From Methanococcoides methylutens MM1 (GTDB lineage Archaea; Halobacteriota; Methanosarcinia; Methanosarcinales; Methanosarcinaceae): DNA of 64,000 nt. This document shows, one piece after another, positions 26,532-35,400 of the stretch. A model generated the notes under the pieces. That model saw only the letters and a program-made list of their open reading frames with translations, was not told the DNA's origin and did no database searches. Made by a program: the position numbers and the translations under genes. The stretch spans positions 1,054,001 through 1,118,000 of the forward strand of contig NZ_CP009518.1 of the NCBI RefSeq assembly GCF_000970325.1, given 5' to 3'. The first letter of the stretch is position 1. The number at the start of each line of letters is the position of its first letter.

Positions 26532-27362
26532 TTACTTGGGTGTAAGATGCTGTGTGAACCTGTCAAGTATGATCGCGATGATCACAATACCAAGTCCTGC
26601 TTCGAATCCCTGGCCAATATCGACCCTCTGGATACCAATAAGCACCTGATATCCCAGCCCTCTTGCACCGATCATGGCAGCAATTACTACCATTGAAAGT
26701 GAGAGCATGATGCACTGGTTGACACCTGCCATTATGCTTGGCAAAGCGGTTGGAAGCTCGACTTTGACAAGCTTCTGCCATGGAGTTGAACCAAATGCAT
26801 CGGCCACTTCGGTCAGCTCTTTAGGGACCTGCCTGATACCAAGGTTGGTAAGCCTGATAGCCGGAGGCATTGCGAAAACAATGGTCGCAACAAGGCCCGG
26901 TACATTTCCAAGTCCGAAGAATATGACCGCTGGAATGAGGTATACAAATGAAGGCATTGTCTGCATCAGGTCAAGTATTGGCTTGAGCACATGGAAGATC
27001 ATTTCATTCTTTGCTGACAGAATTCCCAGGGGAATTGCAATAAGCAATGCAAGGAATGCTGATGAGAGGACAAGTGCGATCGTCTCCATTGATAGTTCCC
27101 AAAGTCCCAGGTTATCCAGCAGGAGCAGCCCAACAGCACTTCCAATTGCAAGTCTTTTATCTTTATTTCCAATGAAATATGCAGCAACTGCGATGATCAG
27201 TGTGAACAGTATCGGCGGGAACATGAGCAGGCCATCATTAAGGCCTGAGATCATGTAATCGGTCACATCACTGAAAACATCAAGTAAGAATCCGAAATTA
27301 GCTTCGATCCAGGTAACAAGAACTTCTACGCCCTCGCCAACCGGAATTCTGGTCAATTCCAT
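26532..27362 (-). CDS. proW: Glycine betaine-type ABC transporter permease
   Basis: 276 residues, about six to seven membrane helices. 'LTEVADAFGSTPWQKLVKVELPTALPSI' region (residues about 180-207) is the EAA loop that docks to the ATPase. 'MIGARGLGYQVLIGIQR' is typical of ProW/OpuAB. It lies 3 bases behind the ATPase gene, so the two are translated as a unit. Confidence 0.93.
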   Translation of the reverse strand: MELTRIPVGEGVEVLVTWIEANFGFLLDVFSDVTDYMISGLNDGLLMFPPILFTLIIAVAAYFIGNKDKRLAIGSAVGLLLLDNLGLWELSMETIALVLSSAFLALLIAIPLGILSAKNEMIFHVLKPILDLMQTMPSFVYLIPAVIFFGLGNVPGLVATIVFAMPPAIRLTNLGIRQVPKELTEVADAFGSTPWQKLVKVELPTALPSIMAGVNQCIMLSLSMVVIAAMIGARGLGYQVLIGIQRVDIGQGFEAGLGIVIIAIILDRFTQHLTPK

Positions 27363-27365
27363 TGA

Positions 27366-28556
27366 TCACACCTCCTCGATGGCAAGTGCACCAAGCACAC
27401 TTCCCCTTACGATTATCCCTGTCAGTTTTCCATCATCCCTTGTCACTGCAAGTGGAGAACTGTTCTCAATTACCGGGATAAGCTCGTTCAAAGGAGTGTC
27501 AGGATGAATGGTAGTAACATCATCTGACATAATGTCTCTCAGGGTCTTTCCTTCTTTGGAAGCACCTAATGCATCATCTACTGTAATGATGCCCTCAACG
27601 TGCTTTTCCCTGTTAACGACAAAGATGGAAGAGATTCCATGTTCTCGCATTAACTGTAAGGCCACCTTAGGACCGGAGTTGATCGATACAACTGGTTCAG
27701 CACGCTTCATAACTGCTTCTGCGGTGAAGATCTTGGTCCTGTCAACACCTGCCACGAACTTTGAGACATAATCATCCGCAGGTTCGGTAAGGATCTCTTC
27801 AGCAGTGCCTATTTGTGCGATTTTTCCATCGTTCATTATCATGATCCTGTCACCCAGTTTCAGGGCTTCATCAAGGTCATGGGATACAAAAACAATGGTT
27901 TTCTGCATCTTGTCCTCAAGTGCAAGCAGCTCATCCTGCATCTCGCTTCTTATAAGGGGATCAAGTGCACTGAAAGCTTCATCCATGAGTAGGATGTCAG
28001 GATCCGTTGCAAGTGCTCTTGCAAGTCCGACCCTTTGCTGCATACCTCCGCTAAGCTGGGATGTCTTGCTTTCTTCATATCCTTTGAGACCAACTGTCTC
28101 GATTGCCTCTTCAGCTTTAGGATACCTCTCATCTTTTGATACTCCCTGTATCTCCAGACCGTAAGCAACATTATCGAGAACGGTTCTGTGGGGAATAAGT
28201 GCAAAATTCTGGAAGACCATTCCCATCTTTTTCCTGCGCATTTCTCGCAGTTCTTCAGCGGTTGCAGTGGCCACATCGTCACCATCAAGGAGGACATGGC
28301 CATCGGTTGGTTCTATCAGGCGGTTAATACAGCGCAAAAGAGTGGATTTTCCTGAGCCGGAGAGGCCCATTATTACAAAAATTTCGCCTTCGTAGATATC
28401 GAAATTAACGTTGTAGAGTCCAACGTTCTGACCGGTCTTTTCAAAAATTTCACTTTTTGAGGAACCGGTTTCGATGAGAGAAAGTGCTTTTTTGGGACGC
28501 TTCCCAAAAATCTTAGTTAAATTTCTTACTTCAATTTTCTTTTTTGGCTTTGGAAT
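27366..28556 (-). CDS. proV: Glycine betaine-type ABC transporter ATPase with CBS pair; probable ATT start
   Basis: About 396 residues. The frame upstream of Walker A ('IMGLSGSGKSTLL') continues for 62 codons with clear family sequence ('IEVRNLTKIFGKRPKKAL', 'SEIFEKTGQNVGLYNVNF') up to a stop at 28572-28574 without any ATG, GTG or TTG. ATT at 28556 with GGAG 8 bases before it is the best start. ABC signature 'SQLSGGMQQRVGLARAL', Walker B 'DILLMDEAFSAL', then two C-terminal CBS domains that sense ionic strength in OpuA-type transporters. A short frame beginning at Met 28370 would lose the ATPase N-terminus. Confidence 0.85.
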   Translation of the reverse strand: MPKPKKKIEVRNLTKIFGKRPKKALSLIETGSSKSEIFEKTGQNVGLYNVNFDIYEGEIFVIMGLSGSGKSTLLRCINRLIEPTDGHVLLDGDDVATATAEELREMRRKKMGMVFQNFALIPHRTVLDNVAYGLEIQGVSKDERYPKAEEAIETVGLKGYEESKTSQLSGGMQQRVGLARALATDPDILLMDEAFSALDPLIRSEMQDELLALEDKMQKTIVFVSHDLDEALKLGDRIMIMNDGKIAQIGTAEEILTEPADDYVSKFVAGVDRTKIFTAEAVMKRAEPVVSINSGPKVALQLMREHGISSIFVVNREKHVEGIITVDDALGASKEGKTLRDIMSDDVTTIHPDTPLNELIPVIENSSPLAVTRDDGKLTGIIVRGSVLGALAIEEV

Positions 28557-28574
28557 ACTAAAATCTCCAGTTTA

Positions 28575-28594
28575 CATTGAATGCCCTTTCAATG
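28575..28594 (-). promoter_or_regulatory. Hairpin in the leader of the betaine operon
   Basis: CATTGAA/TTCAATG, a 7-bp stem with a 6-base loop, starting about 19 bases upstream of the ATT start. A TATA-like TTATATAAAAG on the - strand lies around 28646-28656. The stem may affect initiation of the transporter operon. Confidence 0.4.
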
Positions 28595-28829
28595 TTGAGT
28601 AAAAATGTATAAGCGTGTAATTCCGTCTTATTCATTGAAACGATCTTTTATATAATTTATGGATGTATAAAAGTTTCAAAAGATACTACGAATGATCACT
28701 TTATGACAACAATACTCTTCAAAAATGCAATTGATTTATAATAACAGAACACAAACATATCTATTATCTCGATTGTGATTCTTTTTGAGATTTACATCAA
28801 CTAACAAGTTTAAAACATGTGGTCAGGAA

Positions 28830-29426
28830 ATGAATAAAGTAAAGATTCTTGGGATTGGAGGAAGCCCGCGGAAGAACGGTAACACTGATATCCTGCTTGA
28901 CAGCTTTTTAAAAGGAGCAGAATCTGCAGGAGTGGAAACAAAAAAGGTTATGTTGAGAAATTACTCAATTGAATCCTGTATTGGTTGTGAAGCCTGCAGA
29001 AAAACCGGGATATGCACACAGTTTCATGATGGGATGGAGCTCCTTTACCCTGAGATCGAAACATCAAAAGGTCTCATTCTGGGCTCTCCTACCTACAACT
29101 ACAATATAACATCGTCTATGAAAACTTTCATCGATCGACTATACCCTTACTACAATTTCACGAACGACCGGCCAAGACAGTATTCAAGCAAACTTGCAGA
29201 TCAGGGACGCAAAGCAAGTGTCTTTTCAATTTGTGAGCAACCTACGATCGAAGAAATGGGATTTGCACTTGAAGCCATGGAAATGCCTCTTGATGCCCTG
29301 GGTTATGATGTTATTGAGAAGTTTCCGGTTATAGGTTGCTTTGATCGGGGAATTGTTTCAAAGGATGATGAACTTCTCAAGAGGGCCTTTGATGCTGGTA
29401 AAAAACTGGCTGAGGATCTTCGTTAA
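28830..29426 (+). CDS. Iron-sulfur flavoprotein (Isf-like NADPH:FMN reductase family)
   Basis: 198 residues from ATG 28830. 'ILGIGGSPRKNGNTDILL' is the FMN phosphate loop, 'GLILGSPTYNYNITSSMKTF' the flavodoxin-like core. 'CIGCEACRKTGIC' gives C-x2-C-x2-C-x5-C, the compact [4Fe-4S] motif of Isf. Isf proteins move electrons from ferredoxin and protect methanogens against oxygen or peroxide. Stands alone; another Isf-like gene is at 44106. The frame is open to 28785, but the FMN loop favours the later start. Confidence 0.85.
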   Translation: MNKVKILGIGGSPRKNGNTDILLDSFLKGAESAGVETKKVMLRNYSIESCIGCEACRKTGICTQFHDGMELLYPEIETSKGLILGSPTYNYNITSSMKTFIDRLYPYYNFTNDRPRQYSSKLADQGRKASVFSICEQPTIEEMGFALEAMEMPLDALGYDVIEKFPVIGCFDRGIVSKDDELLKRAFDAGKKLAEDLR

Positions 29427-29504
29427 GGTTATTGTTGTTAGATAATGCTATCTTTCCCTATTCCTCTCTTTTTTCAAAAGGTTATACTTCATTTTGTGAT
29501 CTCT
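29427..29504. other. Short spacer after isf-like gene
   Basis: T-rich DNA (a run of T6 in CTCTCTTTTTTCAAAAGG) that could end transcription from the left. No gene. Confidence 0.4.
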
Positions 29505-29783
29505 CTAGGAACTTTCTCTTAATCTCTTAATCTCTTCTTCTTCTTCTTCTTCAAAAAATGCCTGAGCTTTCTTTATATTCAATTCATGTTCATCTATGTT
29601 GTTGGTTTCTTTGCCAATGTAACCAACAGCATCAGCATGAACATATTTCCTCTCAAGAATCTCATGAATCCCATAAGAGTTGTACTCAGGATGTCCACAA
29701 AGTGAGAGATTTTCGAATAGCCACCATAAAACTGAAATTTCGGTGTAAATGATTGGTTTGAATGGAAATGCATGTCGAGAGAC
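29505..29783 (-). pseudogene. Open frame without start codon, protein-like, ending in a Glu-rich tail
   Basis: 92 codons open on the - strand then TAG. The translation looks like real protein: 'WWLFENLSLCGHPEYNSYG', 'IHEILERKYVHADAVGYIG', 'ETNNIDEHELNIKKAQAFF', then a run of seven Glu from the (TTC)6 repeat. No ATG, GTG or TTG starts it at a fitting place. I read it as a gene that has lost its 5' end, or one with an unusual start. If UAG is a sense codon here, the frame continues 18 codons to the next TAG. Family not recognised. Confidence 0.4.
29535..29552. repeat. (TTC)6 microsatellite
   Basis: Six TTC units in phase with the Glu codons of the antisense frame at 29505-29783, so possibly a coding poly-Glu tract and not only a slippage artefact. 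Confidence 0.8.
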
Positions 29784-29872
29784 TTAATATGGAACTATTT
29801 TAAAAGTTGAAATGTAATATCAGCGAAGATTTTATATTTAAATAACAATAATTTTACAATGGGGTAAAGTTA

Positions 29873-31261
29873 TTGGATACAATCATATATTCATCTGCTA
29901 AGTCACTGGCACAGAGTATTCGTTCAAAAGAGATCAGTTCCGAAGAAGTTGTTGAAACATACTTAGAGCGTATCGAAGAAGTAAATCCTGAATTGAACGC
30001 GATCGTACAACTTCAGGCCAATGAGGCCCGGGAACAGGCTAAAAAAGCCGATGCTGCTCTTGCACGGGGAGATATTAAAGGCCCGCTTCACGGTGTACCA
30101 TTTACGGTCAAAGATAATGCAGAGATAAAAGGAATTATTTGCACATCAGGAACTAAAGGCCGTTCATCATTTGTTCCGGCTCAGGATGCTACCATTGTAA
30201 CCCGAATGAAGGAATCAGGAGGCATTTTGTTGGGAAAGACCAATCTCCCGGAGCTTGCTCTTGCCCTTGAGAGCGATAATCTGGTTTATGGACATACATC
30301 GAACCCTTACGACCTTTCGCGTACATCCGGAGGTAGCAGTGGAGGAGAAGCAGCTATTATTGCTGCGGGAGGATCTCCATTGGGCCTTGGGAATGATGCA
30401 GGTGGTAGCATTCGTTTACCATCCCATTTCTGTGGCATAGCCGGTATCAAGCCGACTGTAGGAAGAGTGCCATTAACAGGACACTTTCCGGCTCCATTCG
30501 GACACATAACTCAATTATGGCAGGCCGGACCAATGGCAAGGTTCGTAGAAGATCTGATCTTAACCCTCCCGATTATTGCAGGTGTGGACTGGCGCGATCC
30601 TGGGATCGTCCCTATGCCACTGGGTGATCCTGATAAGGTTGAGATCAATAAACTTCGTGCTGCGGTTTACACAGATAATGGTATCATACCACCTACGTCG
30701 GAAATAGCTAAGGTTGTAATGAAAACCGCAGAGGTGCTTTCAGATGCGGGTATGGAAGTGATAGAAGCCATTCCTGAAGACATTGAACAGTCCTTTTGGT
30801 TTGAGAATGCTATTTTTGAAGCAGACGGAGGATATTGGATTGAAAAGTCCTTAGAGGATGCAGGGACAACTGAAATACATCCCTTTACAGAAGGTATTTT
30901 GGAAGACTGTAACTTAAAAGCCGGATCATCTGCTGATTTCAGTGAATTGCTGATTCAACTTGATAGGTTTCGCAGTAAAATGCTTTCTTTCATGGAGAAC
31001 TACGATGTGATAATATGTCCGGTGTGTGCATATCCTGCAATGCCTCATGGAACCACGTTTGAAAATTTCTCTGCATTTAGCTATACTATGACCTATAACC
31101 TGACCGGATGGCCTGGTGCGGTTGTCCGTGCCGGTACTTCCCCTGAAGGACTGCCTATTGGTGTACAGGTTGTAGCTCGTCCATGGCGAGAAGACGTTGC
31201 TCTGGCTGTGGCTCAGTATATTGAGAAGGTCATGGGTGGCTGGCAGCCTCCACAGCTCTGA
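29873..31261 (+). CDS. Amidase (amidase signature family)
   Basis: 462 residues with the Ser-cisSer-Lys triad: Lys in 'GVPFTVKDNAEIKG', Ser-rich 'RTSGGSSGGEAAIIAAGG' and 'GLGNDAGGSIRLPSHFCG'. It resembles GatA and general amidases, but no gatB/C neighbours are seen, so hydrolysis of a small-molecule amide is more likely than tRNA amidation. Start is TTG 29873 with GGGGTAAAG before it. Surroundings do not suggest a substrate. Confidence 0.87.
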   Translation: MDTIIYSSAKSLAQSIRSKEISSEEVVETYLERIEEVNPELNAIVQLQANEAREQAKKADAALARGDIKGPLHGVPFTVKDNAEIKGIICTSGTKGRSSFVPAQDATIVTRMKESGGILLGKTNLPELALALESDNLVYGHTSNPYDLSRTSGGSSGGEAAIIAAGGSPLGLGNDAGGSIRLPSHFCGIAGIKPTVGRVPLTGHFPAPFGHITQLWQAGPMARFVEDLILTLPIIAGVDWRDPGIVPMPLGDPDKVEINKLRAAVYTDNGIIPPTSEIAKVVMKTAEVLSDAGMEVIEAIPEDIEQSFWFENAIFEADGGYWIEKSLEDAGTTEIHPFTEGILEDCNLKAGSSADFSELLIQLDRFRSKMLSFMENYDVIICPVCAYPAMPHGTTFENFSAFSYTMTYNLTGWPGAVVRAGTSPEGLPIGVQVVARPWREDVALAVAQYIEKVMGGWQPPQL

Positions 31262-31321
31262 TGATATATTCACATTTATCCATGTATATCAAGTCTGGAA
31301 TATATACAACGCTAAAAAAGT

Positions 31322-31627
31322 GTGCTTGCGGTGGGGAGTTATAAAATAATTGTTTCCGAGATTTATTATGTATTGTACAGATCAAAACTCGTTCCACGAT
31401 TCATATCTGCATGGGGTTTCATTGCTGCTATAGCTTTGTTGACCGGTTCTGTACTGATCAATATTGACCTGTTCTCCGGAATTTCAGAAGTTGGATTGGA
31501 GCTCATCTTTGCCCTTCCTATAGCTGTGGCTGAGATCATGCTCTCGATATGGCTTATAATGAAAGGGTTCGACCCATCTGCGATCGCTTCCATGTCTGCC
31601 AGAACAGATACGGATAAAGTCAATTGA
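31322..31627 (+). pseudogene. DUF4386-like membrane protein remnant (C-terminal half)
   Basis: 101 codons. 'YYVLYRSKLVPRFISAWGF', 'LIFALPIAVAEIMLSIWLI' and 'KGFDPSAI' match the last third of DUF4386 proteins, which are normally about 220-230 residues. A TAA lies in frame just upstream and no N-terminal helices can be found in the 60 bases to the amidase. So this is probably a truncated, dead copy. The family function is unknown. Confidence 0.6.
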
Positions 31628-31656
31628 CCAAATTTTGAATAATGGGGGATACTGAA

Positions 31657-32634
31657 ATGAAAGCTGTTGTTCATGAGAAATACGGTCCTCCTGATGTTCT
31701 TGAAATAAGGGAGATAGCTAAACCTATCCCAAAGGACAATGAAGTTCTCATAAAAATGCATTCAGCGGCAGTAACAATATCGGATATAATGATGGTAAAG
31801 GGCTCCCCATTTATTACAAGATTTTTCACCGGTCTTGTAAGACCAAGAAGAGCTGTACAAGGATCTGAGTTTGCCGGAGAGATCGAAGCAGTAGGCAAAG
31901 ATGCTAAGCGATTTAAAGCAGGTGACAGGGTCTTTGGATCAAATGGTGACTATCGAGGTTGTTATGCCGAGTTTGTATGTATCCCTGAAGAGGAGTTTCT
32001 GGATACAATGCCAGACAACATGTCCTATGAGGAAGCAGCTCCTGTATGTGGAGCATTAGCAGCTTGGAACTTCCTTGCAGATAAGGCAAATATCCAGAGC
32101 GGGCAGAAAGTCCTTATCAATGGCGCTTCTGGAAGTATGGGTACAGCGGCTATACAGATCGCCAGATACTTTGGAACGGAGGTTACCGGGGTATGCAGTA
32201 CCAGGAATTTAGAACTGGTGAGGTCTCTGGGGGCCGATAAGGTAATTGATGATACCAAAGAGGATTTTACCAAAAGTGGTGAGACCTATGATATTATTTT
32301 TGATACCGAAAGCACGAGTTCATTTTCGCACTGTAAAGGCTCGCTAACGCAAAAGGGCATATATCTTAAAACATTTCCCGGGATAGCGACCCTTCTTCAA
32401 ATGCTATGGACTTCAAAGATCGGCAGTAAGAAAGCTATGTTTTCGGCCACAGGCCTTCTGCCAGTTCCAGAACGTCTTGGCTTCCTCAAAGAGCTTAAAG
32501 GGCTTATTGAGGCCGGGATACTAAAATCGGTAATTGACAGAAACTATCCGCTGGAACAAATTGTCGAAGCTTACAGGTATGTTGAAAAAGGAGATGAGGT
32601 CGGAAATGTGGTCATAACTGTGAAGCACAATTAA
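31657..32634 (+). CDS. Zinc-independent MDR oxidoreductase (quinone oxidoreductase-like)
   Basis: 325 residues. The GroES-like N-terminal domain ('VHEKYGPPDVLEIREIAKP', 'GSEFAGEIEAVGKDAKRFK', 'GDRVFGSNG') is followed by the NADPH Rossmann domain 'VLINGASGSMGTAAIQIA' and 'SLGADKVIDDTKEDF'. The catalytic zinc Cys/His set of alcohol dehydrogenases is absent, which points to the quinone or enone reductase branch. ATG 31657 is preceded by GGGGGAT. Substrate unknown. Confidence 0.87.
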   Translation: MKAVVHEKYGPPDVLEIREIAKPIPKDNEVLIKMHSAAVTISDIMMVKGSPFITRFFTGLVRPRRAVQGSEFAGEIEAVGKDAKRFKAGDRVFGSNGDYRGCYAEFVCIPEEEFLDTMPDNMSYEEAAPVCGALAAWNFLADKANIQSGQKVLINGASGSMGTAAIQIARYFGTEVTGVCSTRNLELVRSLGADKVIDDTKEDFTKSGETYDIIFDTESTSSFSHCKGSLTQKGIYLKTFPGIATLLQMLWTSKIGSKKAMFSATGLLPVPERLGFLKELKGLIEAGILKSVIDRNYPLEQIVEAYRYVEKGDEVGNVVITVKHN

Positions 32635-32719
32635 AAAAGCTGATAACTTCTTCGCAGGACAATGTCACATTCAAAGTGCTTAAATAGATTTTACTCTTAG
32701 ATTAATTTGGGGTGTGAAC

Positions 32720-33295
32720 ATGAAATTAGGCTTAACTCTATTCTTGGTAGGTGTGATCCTTGCTGTGGCAATCGGAGGGATCGCAAGTCACAGTGTAACT
32801 TCTACTTTTAAGGAAGCTTCTTCAATGGAAGAAGTAAATGAGACCATATGGAAGGTTCCAGGTTTTTGGTTCTTATTGTGGGCATATGGTGTTCCATTTG
32901 CAGCTATTTTAGCAGGAACTGGTATTATCTTTTATGGACATGGGGATAAAAGTGTTCTTTTTGGCGGCGGAACTCTTCTTGTTGTTGCTTTTATTAGTAT
33001 TATTAACATGCCACTTCCGCATATTCCTATCCTTTTCGGTATTGGTGGAAATTTGATACTGCTGTTCTTTTTTGGGATCTTGTGGCTCTATTCCCGGAAA
33101 CTCAATGAAAGAGGTTCTTACTTTAAATTGACAGGATATACTTTTTTGCTTACTGGATTGTGGTTCTCATGCGAGAAGATGGCCAGACCTTATTTGACTG
33201 CAGCTGAGGGTCTGGGTGAAAGCCCGGCAAATATAATGATATTCTTTGTTCTGGCATTTCTGTTCTTCTTCCTTGGAGAGAGGGAAAAACAATAA
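32720..33295 (+). CDS. Membrane protein of unknown function
   Basis: 191 residues with about six hydrophobic segments: 'LTLFLVGVILAVAIGGIA' at the N-terminus, then around 48-70, 76-95, 100-125, 133-150 and a last helix before the charged tail 'GEREKQ'. The first loop holds 'SVTSTFKEASSMEEVNETIW', predicted outside. No family recognised. GGGGTGTGAAC precedes ATG. Its end is 28 bases before the endonuclease V gene. Confidence 0.65.
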   Translation: MKLGLTLFLVGVILAVAIGGIASHSVTSTFKEASSMEEVNETIWKVPGFWFLLWAYGVPFAAILAGTGIIFYGHGDKSVLFGGGTLLVVAFISIINMPLPHIPILFGIGGNLILLFFFGILWLYSRKLNERGSYFKLTGYTFLLTGLWFSCEKMARPYLTAAEGLGESPANIMIFFVLAFLFFFLGEREKQ

Positions 33296-33323
33296 TAAAA
33301 CAGAAAGACACAAAGGTCGGATT

Positions 33324-34007
33324 ATGAAGGATCTAGTCGATTCACTGGACCCGAAGTCGCACTCATCTGAGTATTTGAGGGGTATTCAGGCTGAAATAGC
33401 AGCTTCTGTGAGCACAGAGGATGATTTCGGAAATCTGAAGAAAATAGCAGGTGTAGATTGCGCATTTCTCGGAGACCGGATAATCTGTGGAGTGGTCCTT
33501 CTTGACTACGACACGATGGATGTCATTGAAAGGGCATGTGTGGTCCGCGAAATCGATTTCCCTTACATACCAACATACCTTACATTCAGAGAGGGAAAAC
33601 CGGTTGTTGAAGCCCTTTCTAAATTAAAGAGAAAACCCGATCTTCTGATGGTTGACGGTTGTGGGATCAACCACCCGAGGAAAGCTGGCCTTGCCACTCA
33701 TATAGGTGTTGTGATGGACATGCCTACAATAGGGATTGCAAAGAAGATCCTCTGTGGTGAGGCTGAAAAGCCGGATGTAGGGGAAGCAAACCCCCTGTTA
33801 TATCATGGAGATCAGATAGGCTGGCTCCTGAAAACGAATAAACGGAGCAATCCCATTGTGGTTGCACCTGGTCACAGGATATCCATGGATACTTGTCTTG
33901 AAGTTACCAGAAAATGCCTGAGAGGTTACAAACTGCCGGAGACCACAAGGCTTGCTCACATGTATGTCAATGAGATCAAGAGGGAAATGTTAGAGAATAA
34001 GCTATGA
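33324..34007 (+). CDS. nfi: Endonuclease V
   Basis: 227 residues. Cuts DNA next to deaminated bases, mainly inosine, using Mg. 'GVDCAFLGDRIICGVVLLDY' region carries the first catalytic Asp, 'LLMVDGCGINHPRKAGLATH' the second Asp and the HPR/GLA-H motif, and 'VVAPGHRISMDTCLEV' the C-terminal motif. Normal length. ATG 33324 with AAGGTCGG upstream is preferred; an open frame extends into the preceding membrane gene. Confidence 0.93.
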   Translation: MKDLVDSLDPKSHSSEYLRGIQAEIAASVSTEDDFGNLKKIAGVDCAFLGDRIICGVVLLDYDTMDVIERACVVREIDFPYIPTYLTFREGKPVVEALSKLKRKPDLLMVDGCGINHPRKAGLATHIGVVMDMPTIGIAKKILCGEAEKPDVGEANPLLYHGDQIGWLLKTNKRSNPIVVAPGHRISMDTCLEVTRKCLRGYKLPETTRLAHMYVNEIKREMLENKL

Positions 34008-34094
34008 AGCATTTGTGGAGCTATAATTTTGCAAGATCATTTGAGTTAACGGTAAAAATCTGAAATCCCTTATTTTTGTTAAAATCTAAATGGA

Positions 34095-34553
34095 TTATGA
34101 TGCGTTGATTCTTTTTCCCATATAAACACGGGTGTCATCATGTTCAATTTCTGACCATCCCAAATGGAGATAAAAAGAAATATTCTCTTTCAATAACACA
34201 TGAGTCGCTAAACGCATTTCCAAATAGCCTCTGCGTTTAGCTTCAGACTCAGCGAAGTCCATTAGCCCTCGCCCCAGACCAGTTCCCTGGAAATCAGGGC
34301 GTACTGCTACATTTGCTATTGTGGTATAATCGTCCTCGAACATTAGTATTAGACCTCCGACTATCTCTTTGCCAGATTCTGCAACCCAGACCGGGAAATA
34401 GGTTATCTCTTCTTCGTAATCAACATCCATGGGCGGTAAGCGTTCCCCTTTAAGTCTCTCCAGATACTTTGAATAAGCCAGGTCCATACAAAGCTTGAGA
34501 CCCTTTGCATCATCAACAACAGCTTTCCGTATTTTCCAGCTTTTTTGATTCAT
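34095..34553 (-). CDS. GNAT family N-acetyltransferase
   Basis: 152 residues from ATG 34553, with AAGGTAGGAAC before it. Motif A 'ANVAVRPDFQGTGLGRGLMD' binds acetyl-CoA (Q-G-x-G-x-G), and the C-terminus has 'FYLHLGWSEIEHDDTRVYM'. Acceptor unknown; it could be a free amino compound or a protein N-terminus. Converges with endonuclease V. Confidence 0.87.
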   Translation of the reverse strand: MNQKSWKIRKAVVDDAKGLKLCMDLAYSKYLERLKGERLPPMDVDYEEEITYFPVWVAESGKEIVGGLILMFEDDYTTIANVAVRPDFQGTGLGRGLMDFAESEAKRRGYLEMRLATHVLLKENISFYLHLGWSEIEHDDTRVYMGKRINAS

Positions 34554-34790
34554 GTTCCTACCTTTCATTTTAGTCATGGCTACCAATAACAATTTTGATT
34601 TTCAGATCTAAAATATCATCACAAGGTCAAAATGAAATGTTCTGTTTGTTTTATTACTATGGATCTTAATTTGTCTTATCCAATTGCTTGAAACCGTGAA
34701 TCCCTCGCCAATCTCTCTTTTTAGAATTGATTTGTGGGGGAAATCGGTATATTCCAGCAATACAACATTTTAACATGGAGGGGGAGGAAC

Positions 34791-35321
34791 ATGAAATTAT
34801 TGATCTTATCTGATACTCATATCAAAGCCGGACAGTCACTGATCGAGAAGTTACCTGATGATCTTGTTGCAATAATGAAAAACAGCGATATTCTGATTCA
34901 TGCAGGGGACTTTGAGACAATGGAATGTTACAATGAATTGTCAAGTCTGGGAAATCTTGTGGCAGTACGTGGGGATACTGATGTACCTGAAATTATGGAG
35001 CTTCTGCCTGAAAGGAAGGTCATTGAGGTTGAAGGTGTAAAGGTGGGTGTCATTCATAGGGGACAGCTGACATCTGATAATCCGGATGGCCTGCGCTATC
35101 TTGCAAAAGAGATGGGTGTGGACGTTCTGATCTTCGGGCATTTCCATCATCCGATCATCGAGGATTATGAAGTACTCCTGCTATCTCCGGGCAGTGCGAC
35201 AGTACCTGGAGTTGCCGAACCCAGTGCAATAGAACTCGAAATAGTTGAGGGCAAGGTAACTGGGAGGGTGATTAGGTGCGATGAGGATGTATGCCGTTAT
35301 TTTGAGTACGAGAAGAAATGA
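34791..35321 (+). CDS. YfcE/MJ0936-type metallophosphoesterase
   Basis: 176 residues from ATG 34791 (GGAGGGGGAGG upstream). Metal-binding motifs occur in order: 'ILSDTHIKAG', 'ILIHAGDFET', 'VAVRGDTDVPE', 'VGVIHRGQL', 'IFGHFHHPII'. The third motif has GDTD where GNCD/GNMD is usual, and the fourth has HR where HG is usual, so substrate range may differ. The stop codon lies in an (AAATG)5 repeat. Confidence 0.88.
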   Translation: MKLLILSDTHIKAGQSLIEKLPDDLVAIMKNSDILIHAGDFETMECYNELSSLGNLVAVRGDTDVPEIMELLPERKVIEVEGVKVGVIHRGQLTSDNPDGLRYLAKEMGVDVLIFGHFHHPIIEDYEVLLLSPGSATVPGVAEPSAIELEIVEGKVTGRVIRCDEDVCRYFEYEKK

Positions 35322-35340
35322 AATGAAATGAAATGAAATG
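35316..35340. repeat. (AAATG)5 pentanucleotide repeat
   Basis: Five exact AAATG units covering the stop codon of the phosphoesterase. The first TGA is the stop; slippage would change little in the protein. Confidence 0.9.
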
Positions 35341-35400
35341 AACAAAAAAGTATGTTGATAAGGCTCAAAGAACCCTATCAATTTTTGGATGTTCAACTTT

